DNA of 41,457 nt from SURF-32 sp964648365 (GTDB lineage Bacteria; Planctomycetota; Phycisphaerae; UBA1845), in assembly GCA_964648365.1 (NCBI GenBank), contig CAZYLK010000034.1:1-41457 (forward strand), in the 5' to 3' direction. Numbering within the stretch: position 1 is the first letter of the stretch; each line of letters begins with the position of its first letter. The notes beneath the pieces are model-generated. The model searched no databases. It had not been told where the DNA came from and worked only from the letters and a program-made list of their open reading frames with translations. Position numbers and translations under genes: made by a program. Below, piece by piece: positions 14,907 through 22,841 of this stretch.

Positions 14907-15263
14907 CTATTCGACGACCAGTGCGGCCTCAGCCTGCAGCACGATGTTCACGTCGGTAAACGTGATGGATTCGCAGGTCACCGTGCGCGCCGTCGAGTCC
15001 GTCGTCAGCAGGATGACGTCGCTGACGGTCAGATCCTCGATGTCGTAATCGCCGTCGAGGATAATGGTGTCCTCCGCGTCGATCAGCACGTCGTCGTCGG
15101 TCGTGTGGGGGTAACAATCGACCGAACAGCCGGCGTTGTCCCAGTTGTTCTCGTTCCCCCAGTAGCCGCTCGCCGCGCCCGTCCAGAAAAAGACGGCCGC
15201 CGACGCCTGGCCGGCCGCGGCGCACAGCAGCAGCGCGGCCAGCATGATGGCTTTGGATTTCAT
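14907..15263 (-). CDS. Short exported protein related to the strand-repeat protein
   Basis: ATG 15263 has AAAGG 8 nt upstream and opens a signal peptide (KSKAIMLAALLLCAAAGQASA); an in-frame ATG lies 15 bp further up. The product is 118 residues. The mature N-terminus VFFWTGAASGYWGNENNWDN matches the WTG..G.W...N.W motif of the 12498-13418 product, followed by DDDVLIDAEDTIILDGDYDIEDLTV-type strands. It ends abruptly in the middle of what would be a repeat (VNIVLQAEAALVVE). It is either a natural short form or a truncated paralogue. The two relatives flank the propeller gene. Confidence 0.7.
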   Translation of the reverse strand: MKSKAIMLAALLLCAAAGQASAAVFFWTGAASGYWGNENNWDNAGCSVDCYPHTTDDDVLIDAEDTIILDGDYDIEDLTVSDVILLTTDSTARTVTCESITFTDVNIVLQAEAALVVE

Positions 15264-15404
15264 AGTTATGCCTTTCATTCGATCGCCGGGCGGGAAACGC
15301 CTGGCCCGGCGATGCATAGATCGTTAGTTCTGTGAACCCCGCGGCCGCGGCGACGCATGTCGCACCGGTTCCGGCCGCGGTTCACGTTTTGCACGTTGAG
15401 AGGT

Positions 15405-15734
15405 TCATTGAGACAGGCCGTATGCACGCGGATTCGACGGCGGTGGGCGCGCGCGGGTGACACTCCAGACAGGTTCACGCCAAGCACACCGGGAGTGCCC
15501 GGCCAGGATCGGCGCGGGCAACGGAGTGCCGCCGTCGCCGTCGTCATCCGGACCGTCCGGCGGGTCGTACTCGGGCGGATTGAACAGCAAAGACTCCGGC
15601 CGCCACTCGTACGGATCGTCCCATTGCAGTTCCTCCCCGAGGCCCAGGCGCTCCAGCAGCGGCTTCCGCTGGTAGTACAGCTCCACCAGCCGCTCCACGA
15701 CGATCACGGCCGCCAGCACCAGAGTCCAGAACAC
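15405..15734 (-). CDS. Small membrane protein with acidic Pro-rich tail (start uncertain)
   Basis: About 109 residues from GTG 15734. One hydrophobic helix (FWTLVLAAVIVVERLVEL, about 2-19) is followed by YYQRKPLLERLGLG and then a Trp/Glu/Asp/Pro-rich stretch ending around PDDDGDGGTPLP. Third codon positions are almost all G or C through that point, supporting real coding. The last ~35 residues look less natural. No ribosome site is visible, and the high-GC3 frame continues 12 codons upstream of the GTG to an in-frame stop, so the true start, or a frameshift, is unresolved. No function recognised. Confidence 0.5.
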   Translation of the reverse strand: MFWTLVLAAVIVVERLVELYYQRKPLLERLGLGEELQWDDPYEWRPESLLFNPPEYDPPDGPDDDGDGGTPLPAPILAGHSRCAWREPVWSVTRARPPPSNPRAYGLSQ

Positions 15735-16171
15735 CCAGAACCAAGCGCGGGTCAGCCGCCGGGCGACGAATCACAGCCTTGGGGAGACGCGGATGCTATG
15801 GGCTTACACACGGCCGTTACCTCCACTGGAGGATTCCGAACCGGGGTGACCGACGCGGGCGACCCGACCATTCGCCGGGTCAACCCGCGCCCCACCGTAG
15901 CACCCGTTATGGTAGCAACCTTGCCCGCGTCGGGTCAACGCAAAACTGGTGAGAATGCCTGATGCGATTGCGTCGCACGACCGGCGGGTGGCAATTGGTG
16001 GCACGCGCTGTCATCGCGGCGCGGCACGCGTGGCACGGTCTCGTCTTCGAGGCCGTGGCTACCGTCGCAAGTTGGCCACTGTCGGGACGTCGCGCGGTCG
16101 CGCGGGCTGCTCCGTTGCTATCCCGCCGCGTTCGCCTCACAATCCCGCCCACACGCGAACTCCGGCCACGG
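15735..16171. other. Gene-poor stretch upstream of malQ
   Basis: No convincing gene was found, although the malQ frame stays open back to 15962. It holds short inverted repeats (e.g. around 15853-15890) and one clear hairpin: CACGGTCTCG (16034-16043), loop TCTT, CGAGGCCGTG (16048-16057), 10 bp with one wobble. The flanks of that hairpin (GCGTGGCACGG) resemble the inside of the MITE-like element, so it may be a decayed relative. No strong promoter was identified by eye. Confidence 0.5.
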
Positions 16172-17809
16172 ATGAGCCTTGTGCGTAGCGAGCGCCCGGC
16201 CGAGGCGCGAGGCGGTGGGCTGGCGTTGACGTTTTCGCTCGATACACGCGCGGCGGGCATCCTGCTGCATCCCACGTCGCTGCCCGGGCCCTACGGCTGC
16301 GGCGACCTGGGCGCCGGGGCGCGGCGGTTCGTCGACTTCCTCGCAGCCGCGGGCGTGACCTGGTGGCAGATGCTGCCCATCCACCCCACCGGCGGTGCGA
16401 ACTCTCCCTACAGCACGGATTCCGCCTTCGCGGGCAACCCGCTGCTGATCGACCTGGATGAACTCGCGGACGAGGGGCTGCTTGCGCGTGCGGCCCTGCG
16501 CGGCCGGTCGCGACCGGCGCAGGCCGCGCGCGTCGACTACGCGGCGACGGACGCGTTCCGCTCGCGATGTCTGGCCGCGGCGTTTGCGGCCTTCCGGCAG
16601 GGAGGGGGGCTGGAGGCCGGTCCGTTCGCGCAGTTCGTCCGCCGCAGCGGAGCCTGGCTGCCGGCATACGCCGCGTTTCGCACGCTGACCGATCGATACG
16701 CGACGGCCGGCCGGCGAGGCGGGCGGTGCGACTGGACGCGGTGGCCGGCGCAATTCCAGCGGTTTGATGCGGCCATCGTCGACGAAGCGGCGCGGCTCGA
16801 TCCGGACCGGTTCGACTTCGAGCGGTTCGTGCAGTTCCTCTTCGACCGACAGTGGCAGGTGCTGCGGAGCTACGCGGCCGGGCGCGGCGTGGCGCTGATG
16901 GGCGACCTGCCCATCTTCGTCAACCACGACAGCGCCGACGTCTGGTCCAACCCGCGGCTCTTTCTGCTCGACGACGCCGGCCGGCCGAAGGTCGTCTCCG
17001 GCGTGCCGCCGGACATGTTCAGCAGGACGGGTCAGCTCTGGGGCCATCCGCTCTACGACTGGCCACGCCACGTGTCGTCCGACCGCCGCGGCGCCGGCCG
17101 GCCCTTCGCCTGGTGGTGCAGCCGGTTCGACGTCACGCTGCAACGCTTCGACGCGGTGCGCGTGGACCATTTCCTCGGCTTCAATCGCCTCTGGGCCGTT
17201 CCGGGCCGAGCGAAAACCGCCATGAACGGCTCGTGGCTGCCGACGCCGGGCCAGGCGCTGCTGACCGCGCTGAAGCGTCGTGCCGGGAAATTGCCGCTGG
17301 TGGCGGAGGATCTGGGCGTGGTCACGCCCGAGGCATTCGCCCTCCGCGACGGCTTCGACCTGCCCGGCATGCGCATCCTCCAGCACGCTTTCGACCCCGA
17401 CGGCCGCTACCACCAGCCGCACAACTTCCCCCGCCGGTGCGCCGTCTACACCGGCACGCACGACTATCCGACCCTGGCGACGTGGCAGGAGGAACTGCGC
17501 GGCGACACGCGGGTCGGTGAGGACGGGTGGACGCGGCGGGAGCGGATGGATCGCTACACGGGGCCGAGCCGCGAACCGCTGAACTGGCGGATGATCCGGC
17601 TGGCGTTTGCGTCGCCCGCGAATCTGGCGATCATCCCGATGCAGGATGTGCTCGGTCTGGGAGCGTCGGCGCGGATGAACACCCCGGCCACCGTACACGG
17701 CAACTGGGAATGGCGATTGGCCGCGCGGCAGTTGACGGATCGACTCGCGTCGAAGCTGCGCGACCTTGCCGAGGCCTGCGAAAGGACGCATTCGCGCCGC
17801 GTGGACTGA
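16172..17809 (+). CDS. malQ: 4-alpha-glucanotransferase (amylomaltase, GH77)
   Basis: It transfers alpha-1,4-glucan segments between maltodextrins, releasing glucose, in the cytoplasm. Family motifs: GILLHPTSLPGPYGCGDLG near the N-terminus, WWQMLPIHPTGGANSPYS, MGDLPIFVNHDSADVW, FDAVRVDHFLGF with the nucleophile Asp, LVAEDLGVV with the acid/base Glu, TGTHDYPT with the third Asp, and a final NTPATVHGNWEWR. ATG 16172 gives 545 residues, normal for the family with a ~30-residue N-terminal extension. No good ribosome site is seen, and a TTG at about 16226 preceded by GAGGCGG is an alternative. The frame stays open upstream to 15962, but that part carries a hairpin and reads as non-coding. It sits directly before glgP, so the two probably serve glycogen or maltodextrin turnover together. 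Confidence 0.95.
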   Translation: MSLVRSERPAEARGGGLALTFSLDTRAAGILLHPTSLPGPYGCGDLGAGARRFVDFLAAAGVTWWQMLPIHPTGGANSPYSTDSAFAGNPLLIDLDELADEGLLARAALRGRSRPAQAARVDYAATDAFRSRCLAAAFAAFRQGGGLEAGPFAQFVRRSGAWLPAYAAFRTLTDRYATAGRRGGRCDWTRWPAQFQRFDAAIVDEAARLDPDRFDFERFVQFLFDRQWQVLRSYAAGRGVALMGDLPIFVNHDSADVWSNPRLFLLDDAGRPKVVSGVPPDMFSRTGQLWGHPLYDWPRHVSSDRRGAGRPFAWWCSRFDVTLQRFDAVRVDHFLGFNRLWAVPGRAKTAMNGSWLPTPGQALLTALKRRAGKLPLVAEDLGVVTPEAFALRDGFDLPGMRILQHAFDPDGRYHQPHNFPRRCAVYTGTHDYPTLATWQEELRGDTRVGEDGWTRRERMDRYTGPSREPLNWRMIRLAFASPANLAIIPMQDVLGLGASARMNTPATVHGNWEWRLAARQLTDRLASKLRDLAEACERTHSRRVD

Positions 17810-17903
17810 TCGGGCCCGCGACGGCGCGATAAGCGGTCGCGCCCGTGCCTGCCTGACGCCGAGATGGCGCCTGTTCGCGCCCGATCGGTGGTGTTTTCTT
17901 TTT
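17808..17903 (+). terminator. Multi-branched hairpin with T-tract between malQ and glgP
   Basis: GATCGGGC (17808-17815) pairs with GCCCGATC (17879-17886), enclosing a second perfect hairpin GGCGCGA/TCGCGCC (17823-17829, 17837-17843). TTTTCTTTTT (17894-17903) follows a few bases later. The outer stem includes the malQ stop codon region. It may end the malQ transcript or limit read-through into glgP, 43 nt further on. Confidence 0.5.
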
Positions 17904-17946
17904 GTTCATGATCGCAGCGCGGTCGACGCGCCGGTCAAGGTTAACG

Positions 17947-20133
17947 ATGCCCACGAAGAAGAAAGTCTCACGGAAGGGATCAGCGCGGCGCAGCGATATC
18001 GACGGCTTGCTGCGACGCGCGACGATGCTGGCCAGGAACCTCTGGTGGACGTGGAACGCGGAGGCGCAGCAGTTCTTCGCCTCGCTCGACCCGGCGCTGT
18101 GGGAAGCGACGAACCACAATCCGATCCAGACGATCCGGAGGCTCTCTCCGGAACGCCGGGCGGCGCTCAACGTGGACGATTCGTTCCCGGATCGGCTGGA
18201 AGCGGTGGAGCGGGCGCTGAAAGCCTACCTGGCGGCGAAGCCGTGGTTCGACCGATCGGCGCGCGGTGCGGAGCGCAGGCTGCAAGTGGCGTATTTCTGT
18301 GCCGAGTATGGGCTGCACGAATGCCTGCCGCTCTACTCCGGCGGGCTGGGGATCCTTGCCGGCGATCATCTTAAGAGTGCGTCCGACCTCGGCGTCCCGC
18401 TCGTCGGCGTGGGGCTGATGTATCGCAGCGGATACTATCACCAGGTCATCGCGGAAGACGGCGCCACCCGCGTCGCCTATCCGGAATATGACTACGGCGA
18501 CTGGCCGGTCTCGGATACGGGCAAGATCATCATCGTTCCGTTCGGGCGGCGGAGCCTTCGAGCGCGCATCTGGCGGGCGGACATCGGTCGCGTGCCGCTG
18601 CTGCTGCTGGACAGCGACGTGGCGGGCAATCGGCCCGCCGATCGCAACATCACCCGCCACCTGTACGGCGGCGATCGCGAGTATCGCTTGCAACAGGAAC
18701 TGCTGCTGGGCGTCGGCGGCGTCCTGGCGCTGAAGGCATGTCGATTCTCCCCAACCGTCTATCACCTCAACGAGGGGCACGCCGCGTTCTGCATTCTGCA
18801 GCGATTGCAGGATCTGCGCGGGCGGCGCCAGTCGATGGACGCCGCGACGGACGCCATCCGCCGCAGCACGGTCTTTACGACGCACACACCGGTCCCGGCC
18901 GGGCACGAGCGCTTCGACCCGGCTCTGGTCACGCGCTATTTCGGCGCCGCGGCCGCGACGATCGGGCTGACGAAATCGCAACTGCTGGGCCTGGGCCGCA
19001 CCAACCCCGCCGCACCCGCGAAAGGCGAGCCGTTCTGCATGACGACCTTCGCCCTGCGACACAGCAGCCATTGCAACGGCGTGGCCGAGCTGCACGGGGC
19101 AACGTCGCGGAAGATGTGGACGGAAGTGTACGGCGTCAGCGATCCGGACGACGTGCCCATCGGCCACGTCACCAACGGCATCCACTGCGAATCCTGGCTG
19201 GCAGACGAGGCGCGGCCGTTCTACGCGGCGCACGTCAAGCCGCGCTGGGTCGCAGCAGCGCCGGGGGCCGACTTCTGGGCGAAGGCCGATGCGATTCCGG
19301 ACGACGCGCTCTGGTCGCTGCGCAATGCGCTGCGGCGGCGGCTGGTCAGTTTCGTGCGCGATCGGCTGGTTCGCGCCGAGCTTGAAAACGCGGATTCGAC
19401 GAGCGCCAAGGCAAGACGCGCGACGCCGGCTGGTGCATCGGGCGTATTGGACGGACTGCGCCGCACGTTGTGCCCCGACACGCTCACCATCGGTTTCGCC
19501 CGTCGTTTTGCCACCTACAAGCGGGCGCCGCTGCTGTTCCGCGATGCGGACCGGCTGGCGGCCATCGTCAACCACGCCGAGCGCCCGGTCCAGTTCATCT
19601 TCGCCGGCAAGGCCCACCCGGCGGATGCGGGCGGGCAGGATTTCCTCCGCAAGGTGTACAAGTTCTCCCTCGATCCGCGCTTCGCCGGGCGGATCGTCGT
19701 GCTGCCGGCCTACGACTATCACGTAGGCCGGATGCTGGTTAGCGGCTGCGACGTGTGGCTCAACAACCCGCGTCGGCCGATGGAAGCCTCCGGCACCAGC
19801 GGCATGAAAGGCCCGCTCCACGGCGGGCTGAACTGCTCGATCCTCGACGGCTGGTGGCCCGAGGCCTTCAACGGCCGCAACGGCTGGGTCATCGGCGACA
19901 CGACCGAACTGCCCAGCGAGACCGCTCAGGATCGAAAAGACGCCGAAGCCCTCTATGCCGCCCTCGAAAACCAGGTCGTGCCAGCGTTCTACGAACGCAA
20001 CGCGGACGGCCTCCCGCAACGCTGGACCCGCATGATGGCCGAAGCCATGAAAACCGTCTGTGCCCGCTTCAGCGCGGGACGGATGCTGGGCGATTACGTG
20101 CGGCAGTATTACCTGCCGGCGCATGGGGGGTAG
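17947..20133 (+). CDS. glgP: Alpha-glucan (glycogen/maltodextrin) phosphorylase, GT35
   Basis: It releases glucose-1-phosphate from alpha-1,4-glucan ends with phosphate, using pyridoxal phosphate. The start is ATG 17947 with AAGG 6-7 nt upstream; the in-frame ATG at 17902 lies in the T-tract region. The product is 728 residues, of the shorter alpha-glucan phosphorylase type. Motifs: LARNLWWTWNAEAQQFFASLD (about 28-48), AYFCAEYGLHECLPLYSGGLG (about 115-135), VYHLNEGHAAFCILQRL, TTHTPVPAGHERF, GHVTNGIHCESWL, GFARRFATYKRAPLLF, and EASGTSGMKGPLHGGLN with the PLP lysine K621. The catalytic set looks complete. Together with malQ it forms a maltodextrin-degrading pair; no glgA, glgB or glgC is in the window. 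Confidence 0.96.
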   Translation: MPTKKKVSRKGSARRSDIDGLLRRATMLARNLWWTWNAEAQQFFASLDPALWEATNHNPIQTIRRLSPERRAALNVDDSFPDRLEAVERALKAYLAAKPWFDRSARGAERRLQVAYFCAEYGLHECLPLYSGGLGILAGDHLKSASDLGVPLVGVGLMYRSGYYHQVIAEDGATRVAYPEYDYGDWPVSDTGKIIIVPFGRRSLRARIWRADIGRVPLLLLDSDVAGNRPADRNITRHLYGGDREYRLQQELLLGVGGVLALKACRFSPTVYHLNEGHAAFCILQRLQDLRGRRQSMDAATDAIRRSTVFTTHTPVPAGHERFDPALVTRYFGAAAATIGLTKSQLLGLGRTNPAAPAKGEPFCMTTFALRHSSHCNGVAELHGATSRKMWTEVYGVSDPDDVPIGHVTNGIHCESWLADEARPFYAAHVKPRWVAAAPGADFWAKADAIPDDALWSLRNALRRRLVSFVRDRLVRAELENADSTSAKARRATPAGASGVLDGLRRTLCPDTLTIGFARRFATYKRAPLLFRDADRLAAIVNHAERPVQFIFAGKAHPADAGGQDFLRKVYKFSLDPRFAGRIVVLPAYDYHVGRMLVSGCDVWLNNPRRPMEASGTSGMKGPLHGGLNCSILDGWWPEAFNGRNGWVIGDTTELPSETAQDRKDAEALYAALENQVVPAFYERNADGLPQRWTRMMAEAMKTVCARFSAGRMLGDYVRQYYLPAHGG

Positions 20134-20148
20134 GACGCGAGGCGAGTC

Positions 20149-20184
20149 GCGCGACCATGCGGATGCGTCGCCCGATGGTCACGC
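20149..20184. terminator. Candidate hairpin between convergent genes
   Basis: GCGCGACCAT (20149-20158) pairs with ATGGTCACGC (20175-20184) apart from one mismatch. It lies in the 69-bp gap between the 3' ends of glgP and the polymerase gene. No T-tract is present. Confidence 0.35.
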
Positions 20185-20202
20185 CGCGCGCGGCAGCGCT
20201 TC

Positions 20203-21651
20203 TCAACGGACTGCTGCGCCTGCCGCCAGTTTGTGGGGCGGCATCCACGTCGGCTGCGCCGTTCCCTGTTCTACGACGGTGAACTCCTGCGCCGATACAT
20301 TGCGGAAATAACTGACAATCATGCCCAGGACCACGTAGAAGTGAAGCACGAGGGGCACCATGGAGGGCGCCGGCGCCAGCGATTCCTGAGTCATACAACT
20401 GACCGCCATCGCCAGCATCATTGAGATAACGATGCCCGCCAGCGAACGATCCGCCGTGTCCGACGCCCGCTGACGCCAGCCGGCCAGCCAGACAAAAATC
20501 GCCCCCAGCCAGCACAGGAAGACCGTGAAACCGCCGATGCCGGTTTCTGCCAGCACGTGCAGGTAGTTGTTATGGGCTGCTTCGAGTTCCACGGCGCCGG
20601 ATTCCAGGAAGACGTAGTATTGGAAATTCTGAAAACCGGCGCCGGACAGCAGCACGCCCGGGTTCTTGAACAGCCATGAAATCAGATCACTCCACGCATC
20701 CAGTCGGCCGGCCGAATCGTAGCGCAGCGAGCCGGTCAGGAAGAAGGAGAATCGTTCCTGCACGTCCGGGAATCGCGAGAGGATCGCATAGACCGTAATC
20801 GCCCCAACCACCGTGACGACGATGCCCTTGATCATGCGGGCGCCGCCGAGCGTGAGCACCAGCGACATCGAGCCCGCGGCCATGGCGAGCGTCGCCCCGC
20901 GCGACCAGGTGAACAGCAGTGCGATGAACAGAATCGGCGCCGTCACATAGGCCAGGACGTTCTGCCGCCCCTGCTCCGCCATCTGCGTCATGGCGAATGA
21001 CAGAAAGATGCCCATTACCAGCATCATGCCCACCGCCCCGCGGTGGAAGCCGAGCACCGCGACGTGGCGGTAGCCGGCTTCGCGCCGATAGCTGAACGCG
21101 AAGTCGGCCAGATTGAGGTAATCGGAGATGCCCGCAACCGCGAGCAGGACCGTCAGCACCCAGCAGATCTTCAGGCAGCTTCGAAGCAACGTGCGGTCGA
21201 CGGCGTAGCGCAGCGGAAGGGCGAAGGCCAGGGCCAGCGTGGCGATGACGCAGAACCGATACCCAGCGATCAGGACGCGAACCGGGATTCCCAGAAACTC
21301 GTCGAAATGACCTGCCTTCAGCGACTCGAGCGACGGATCAAATCGCGTCAGGCCGACGAGAATGCCGAACAGGTAGACGCCGAACATGGCATACGTCAGG
21401 AGCGTCACCGGCCGCGACGATCCCGGCTCCGACGCCGGTCGCGCCAGCAGGGACGGCGCCAGTGCGAGCAGGGCAATCTGCACCAGCCAGACCCCGCCGG
21501 ACGTCCCGCCCGTAAACGACGTGACAAGAACGCCGCAGTAGCTCGCGATGAGGACGGCCCTTAATCCGCCGCCCTGGCGAGAACCGATCAGTGCCGCCAG
21601 TGCCGCCAGCGAGAACAGGCCGATCGGGACCAGGCTGGGCAGACTCGTCAC
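20203..21651 (-). CDS. O-antigen ligase / Wzy-polymerase-like membrane protein
   Basis: 482 residues with about a dozen hydrophobic helices and the O-antigen ligase superfamily (Wzy_C) layout: long hydrophobic N-terminal half, WSRGATLAMAAG, then a large loop with FFLTGSLRYDSAGRLDAWSDLISWLFKNPGVLLSGAGFQNF and AAHNNYLHVLAETGIGG. The R..(A/G)W......F..NP...G.G and HN.YL...ETG patterns are the family's active-loop signatures. It should polymerise or ligate lipid-linked glycans at the periplasmic face. GTG 21651 overlaps the stop of the upstream glycosyltransferase (GTGA), indicating coupling in a three-gene unit with the flippase. An export-type polysaccharide is more likely than true O-antigen in this lineage. 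Confidence 0.88.
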   Translation of the reverse strand: MTSLPSLVPIGLFSLAALAALIGSRQGGGLRAVLIASYCGVLVTSFTGGTSGGVWLVQIALLALAPSLLARPASEPGSSRPVTLLTYAMFGVYLFGILVGLTRFDPSLESLKAGHFDEFLGIPVRVLIAGYRFCVIATLALAFALPLRYAVDRTLLRSCLKICWVLTVLLAVAGISDYLNLADFAFSYRREAGYRHVAVLGFHRGAVGMMLVMGIFLSFAMTQMAEQGRQNVLAYVTAPILFIALLFTWSRGATLAMAAGSMSLVLTLGGARMIKGIVVTVVGAITVYAILSRFPDVQERFSFFLTGSLRYDSAGRLDAWSDLISWLFKNPGVLLSGAGFQNFQYYVFLESGAVELEAAHNNYLHVLAETGIGGFTVFLCWLGAIFVWLAGWRQRASDTADRSLAGIVISMMLAMAVSCMTQESLAPAPSMVPLVLHFYVVLGMIVSYFRNVSAQEFTVVEQGTAQPTWMPPHKLAAGAAVR

Positions 21652-22841
21652 GATGCGCTCCGTTCGGCGCGGCAGTGGCTGGCGTAGATCGCACTCATGG
21701 TCTTGGCGCCTAGGGCAATGTCGAATCGTCCACCGGTCATGTGCCGCCAGGCGTCGTCCCGGTCCGGCCGGAGGGCGGCGAGCTGCTCGGCCAGTCGGGT
21801 CGCCCAGGCGGCCGGGCCGGCCTCCAGCGGCATCACCTCGACGAGATTCTCCAGTTCCACCACCTCCGGCGGGACTCGGTCTGACATCAGACTCGGCAGG
21901 CCCGCGAACTGCGCTTCCAGCAGCACCACTGGGAGTCCCTCATAGAGCGACGGCAGGATCATCGCGTCAAAGAGGTTCCTCATCAGTATCGGTACATCGC
22001 GCCGTACGCCTGCAAAGACCACCCGGTCGCGAATGCCCATTTCAGCAGCGACCGCCTCCATCTCCGGGCGCGACGGGCCGTCGCCCACGAGGATAAACCG
22101 AACGTCGGGACTCGTGGAAGCCAGCGCGGCAGCGATCCGCAGGACGAATTCATGGTTTTTCGGCGGTCGAAACGTTCCGACGTGCGCCACGACCTGACAG
22201 TCCGCAGGAATGCCGAACTCGTGACAGAGGCGTTCCCGCGGAACCAGGGCCTGAAAGGCTGCCGGGTCCACGCCGCACGGCAGCACCACAAACTCACGAC
22301 GACGCGCGGCCTCAGACCCGAAAAGATAGCCACCGGCCGCTTCGGACACGGCGATCCGGTGCGTGGCATGACGACGGATCAGTTGTCGCATGACGCCGCG
22401 ATAGCAGGCGCGCAGGGCGCCGTCGCTGCGCCCGTCGCTGGAACTGTGCGCGTGCGCGACCCGAATCGACACACCGGCCTGATGAGCCAGCCGCAGCACC
22501 GTGCCGGAAAAGAAAAGAAGGTGGCAGTGAACGACGTTCCATCGCTGCCCCGCCAGCACGGCGCGAAACGAACGGGCGAAGGCCAGCGGCCCTCCGACGC
22601 CGTGGCACGGAATGACGTGCGCGCCCATCGCCCGCACGGTTTCGTCCAGTTCCTGCGGCTGTGGATCCAGCACACAGAACGAGACTTCGAAGCGATCTCG
22701 ATCCAGGTGTCGCAGCAGGTTCACCAACCATGTCTCGACGCCCGCCCGGCTGAGGTTGCGGATGACGTGCAGCACGCGGATCCGATCCGCCGGCGCCGGG
22801 TGGCGCTCCGTGGGGACTTGGTCCTGCCTGGCCTCACTCAT
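21648..22841 (-). CDS. Glycosyltransferase, GT4 family
   Basis: The start is ATG 22841, which overlaps the flippase stop by 8 bp; an upstream in-frame stretch is Arg/Cys-rich and non-coding. The product is 397 residues with a GT-B layout: N-terminal RVLHVIRNLSRAGVETWLVNLLRHL (about 21-45), C-terminal AHVGTFRPPKNHEFVLRIAAAL, LVGDGPSR, VVFAGVRRDVP, and the EX7E motif in LPSLYEGLPVVLLEAQFAG. It is a cytoplasmic or peripheral membrane enzyme that transfers an activated sugar. It is encoded between flippase and polymerase, so it probably builds the repeat unit these two handle. Donor and acceptor cannot be predicted. Confidence 0.92.
   Translation of the reverse strand: MSEARQDQVPTERHPAPADRIRVLHVIRNLSRAGVETWLVNLLRHLDRDRFEVSFCVLDPQPQELDETVRAMGAHVIPCHGVGGPLAFARSFRAVLAGQRWNVVHCHLLFFSGTVLRLAHQAGVSIRVAHAHSSSDGRSDGALRACYRGVMRQLIRRHATHRIAVSEAAGGYLFGSEAARRREFVVLPCGVDPAAFQALVPRERLCHEFGIPADCQVVAHVGTFRPPKNHEFVLRIAAALASTSPDVRFILVGDGPSRPEMEAVAAEMGIRDRVVFAGVRRDVPILMRNLFDAMILPSLYEGLPVVLLEAQFAGLPSLMSDRVPPEVVELENLVEVMPLEAGPAAWATRLAEQLAALRPDRDDAWRHMTGGRFDIALGAKTMSAIYASHCRAERSAS

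Noticed and set aside
17980..20124. A 714-codon minus-strand frame opposite glgP.
   Set aside because: It is the shadow of glgP; the composition is His/Arg/Gln-rich with no motif.
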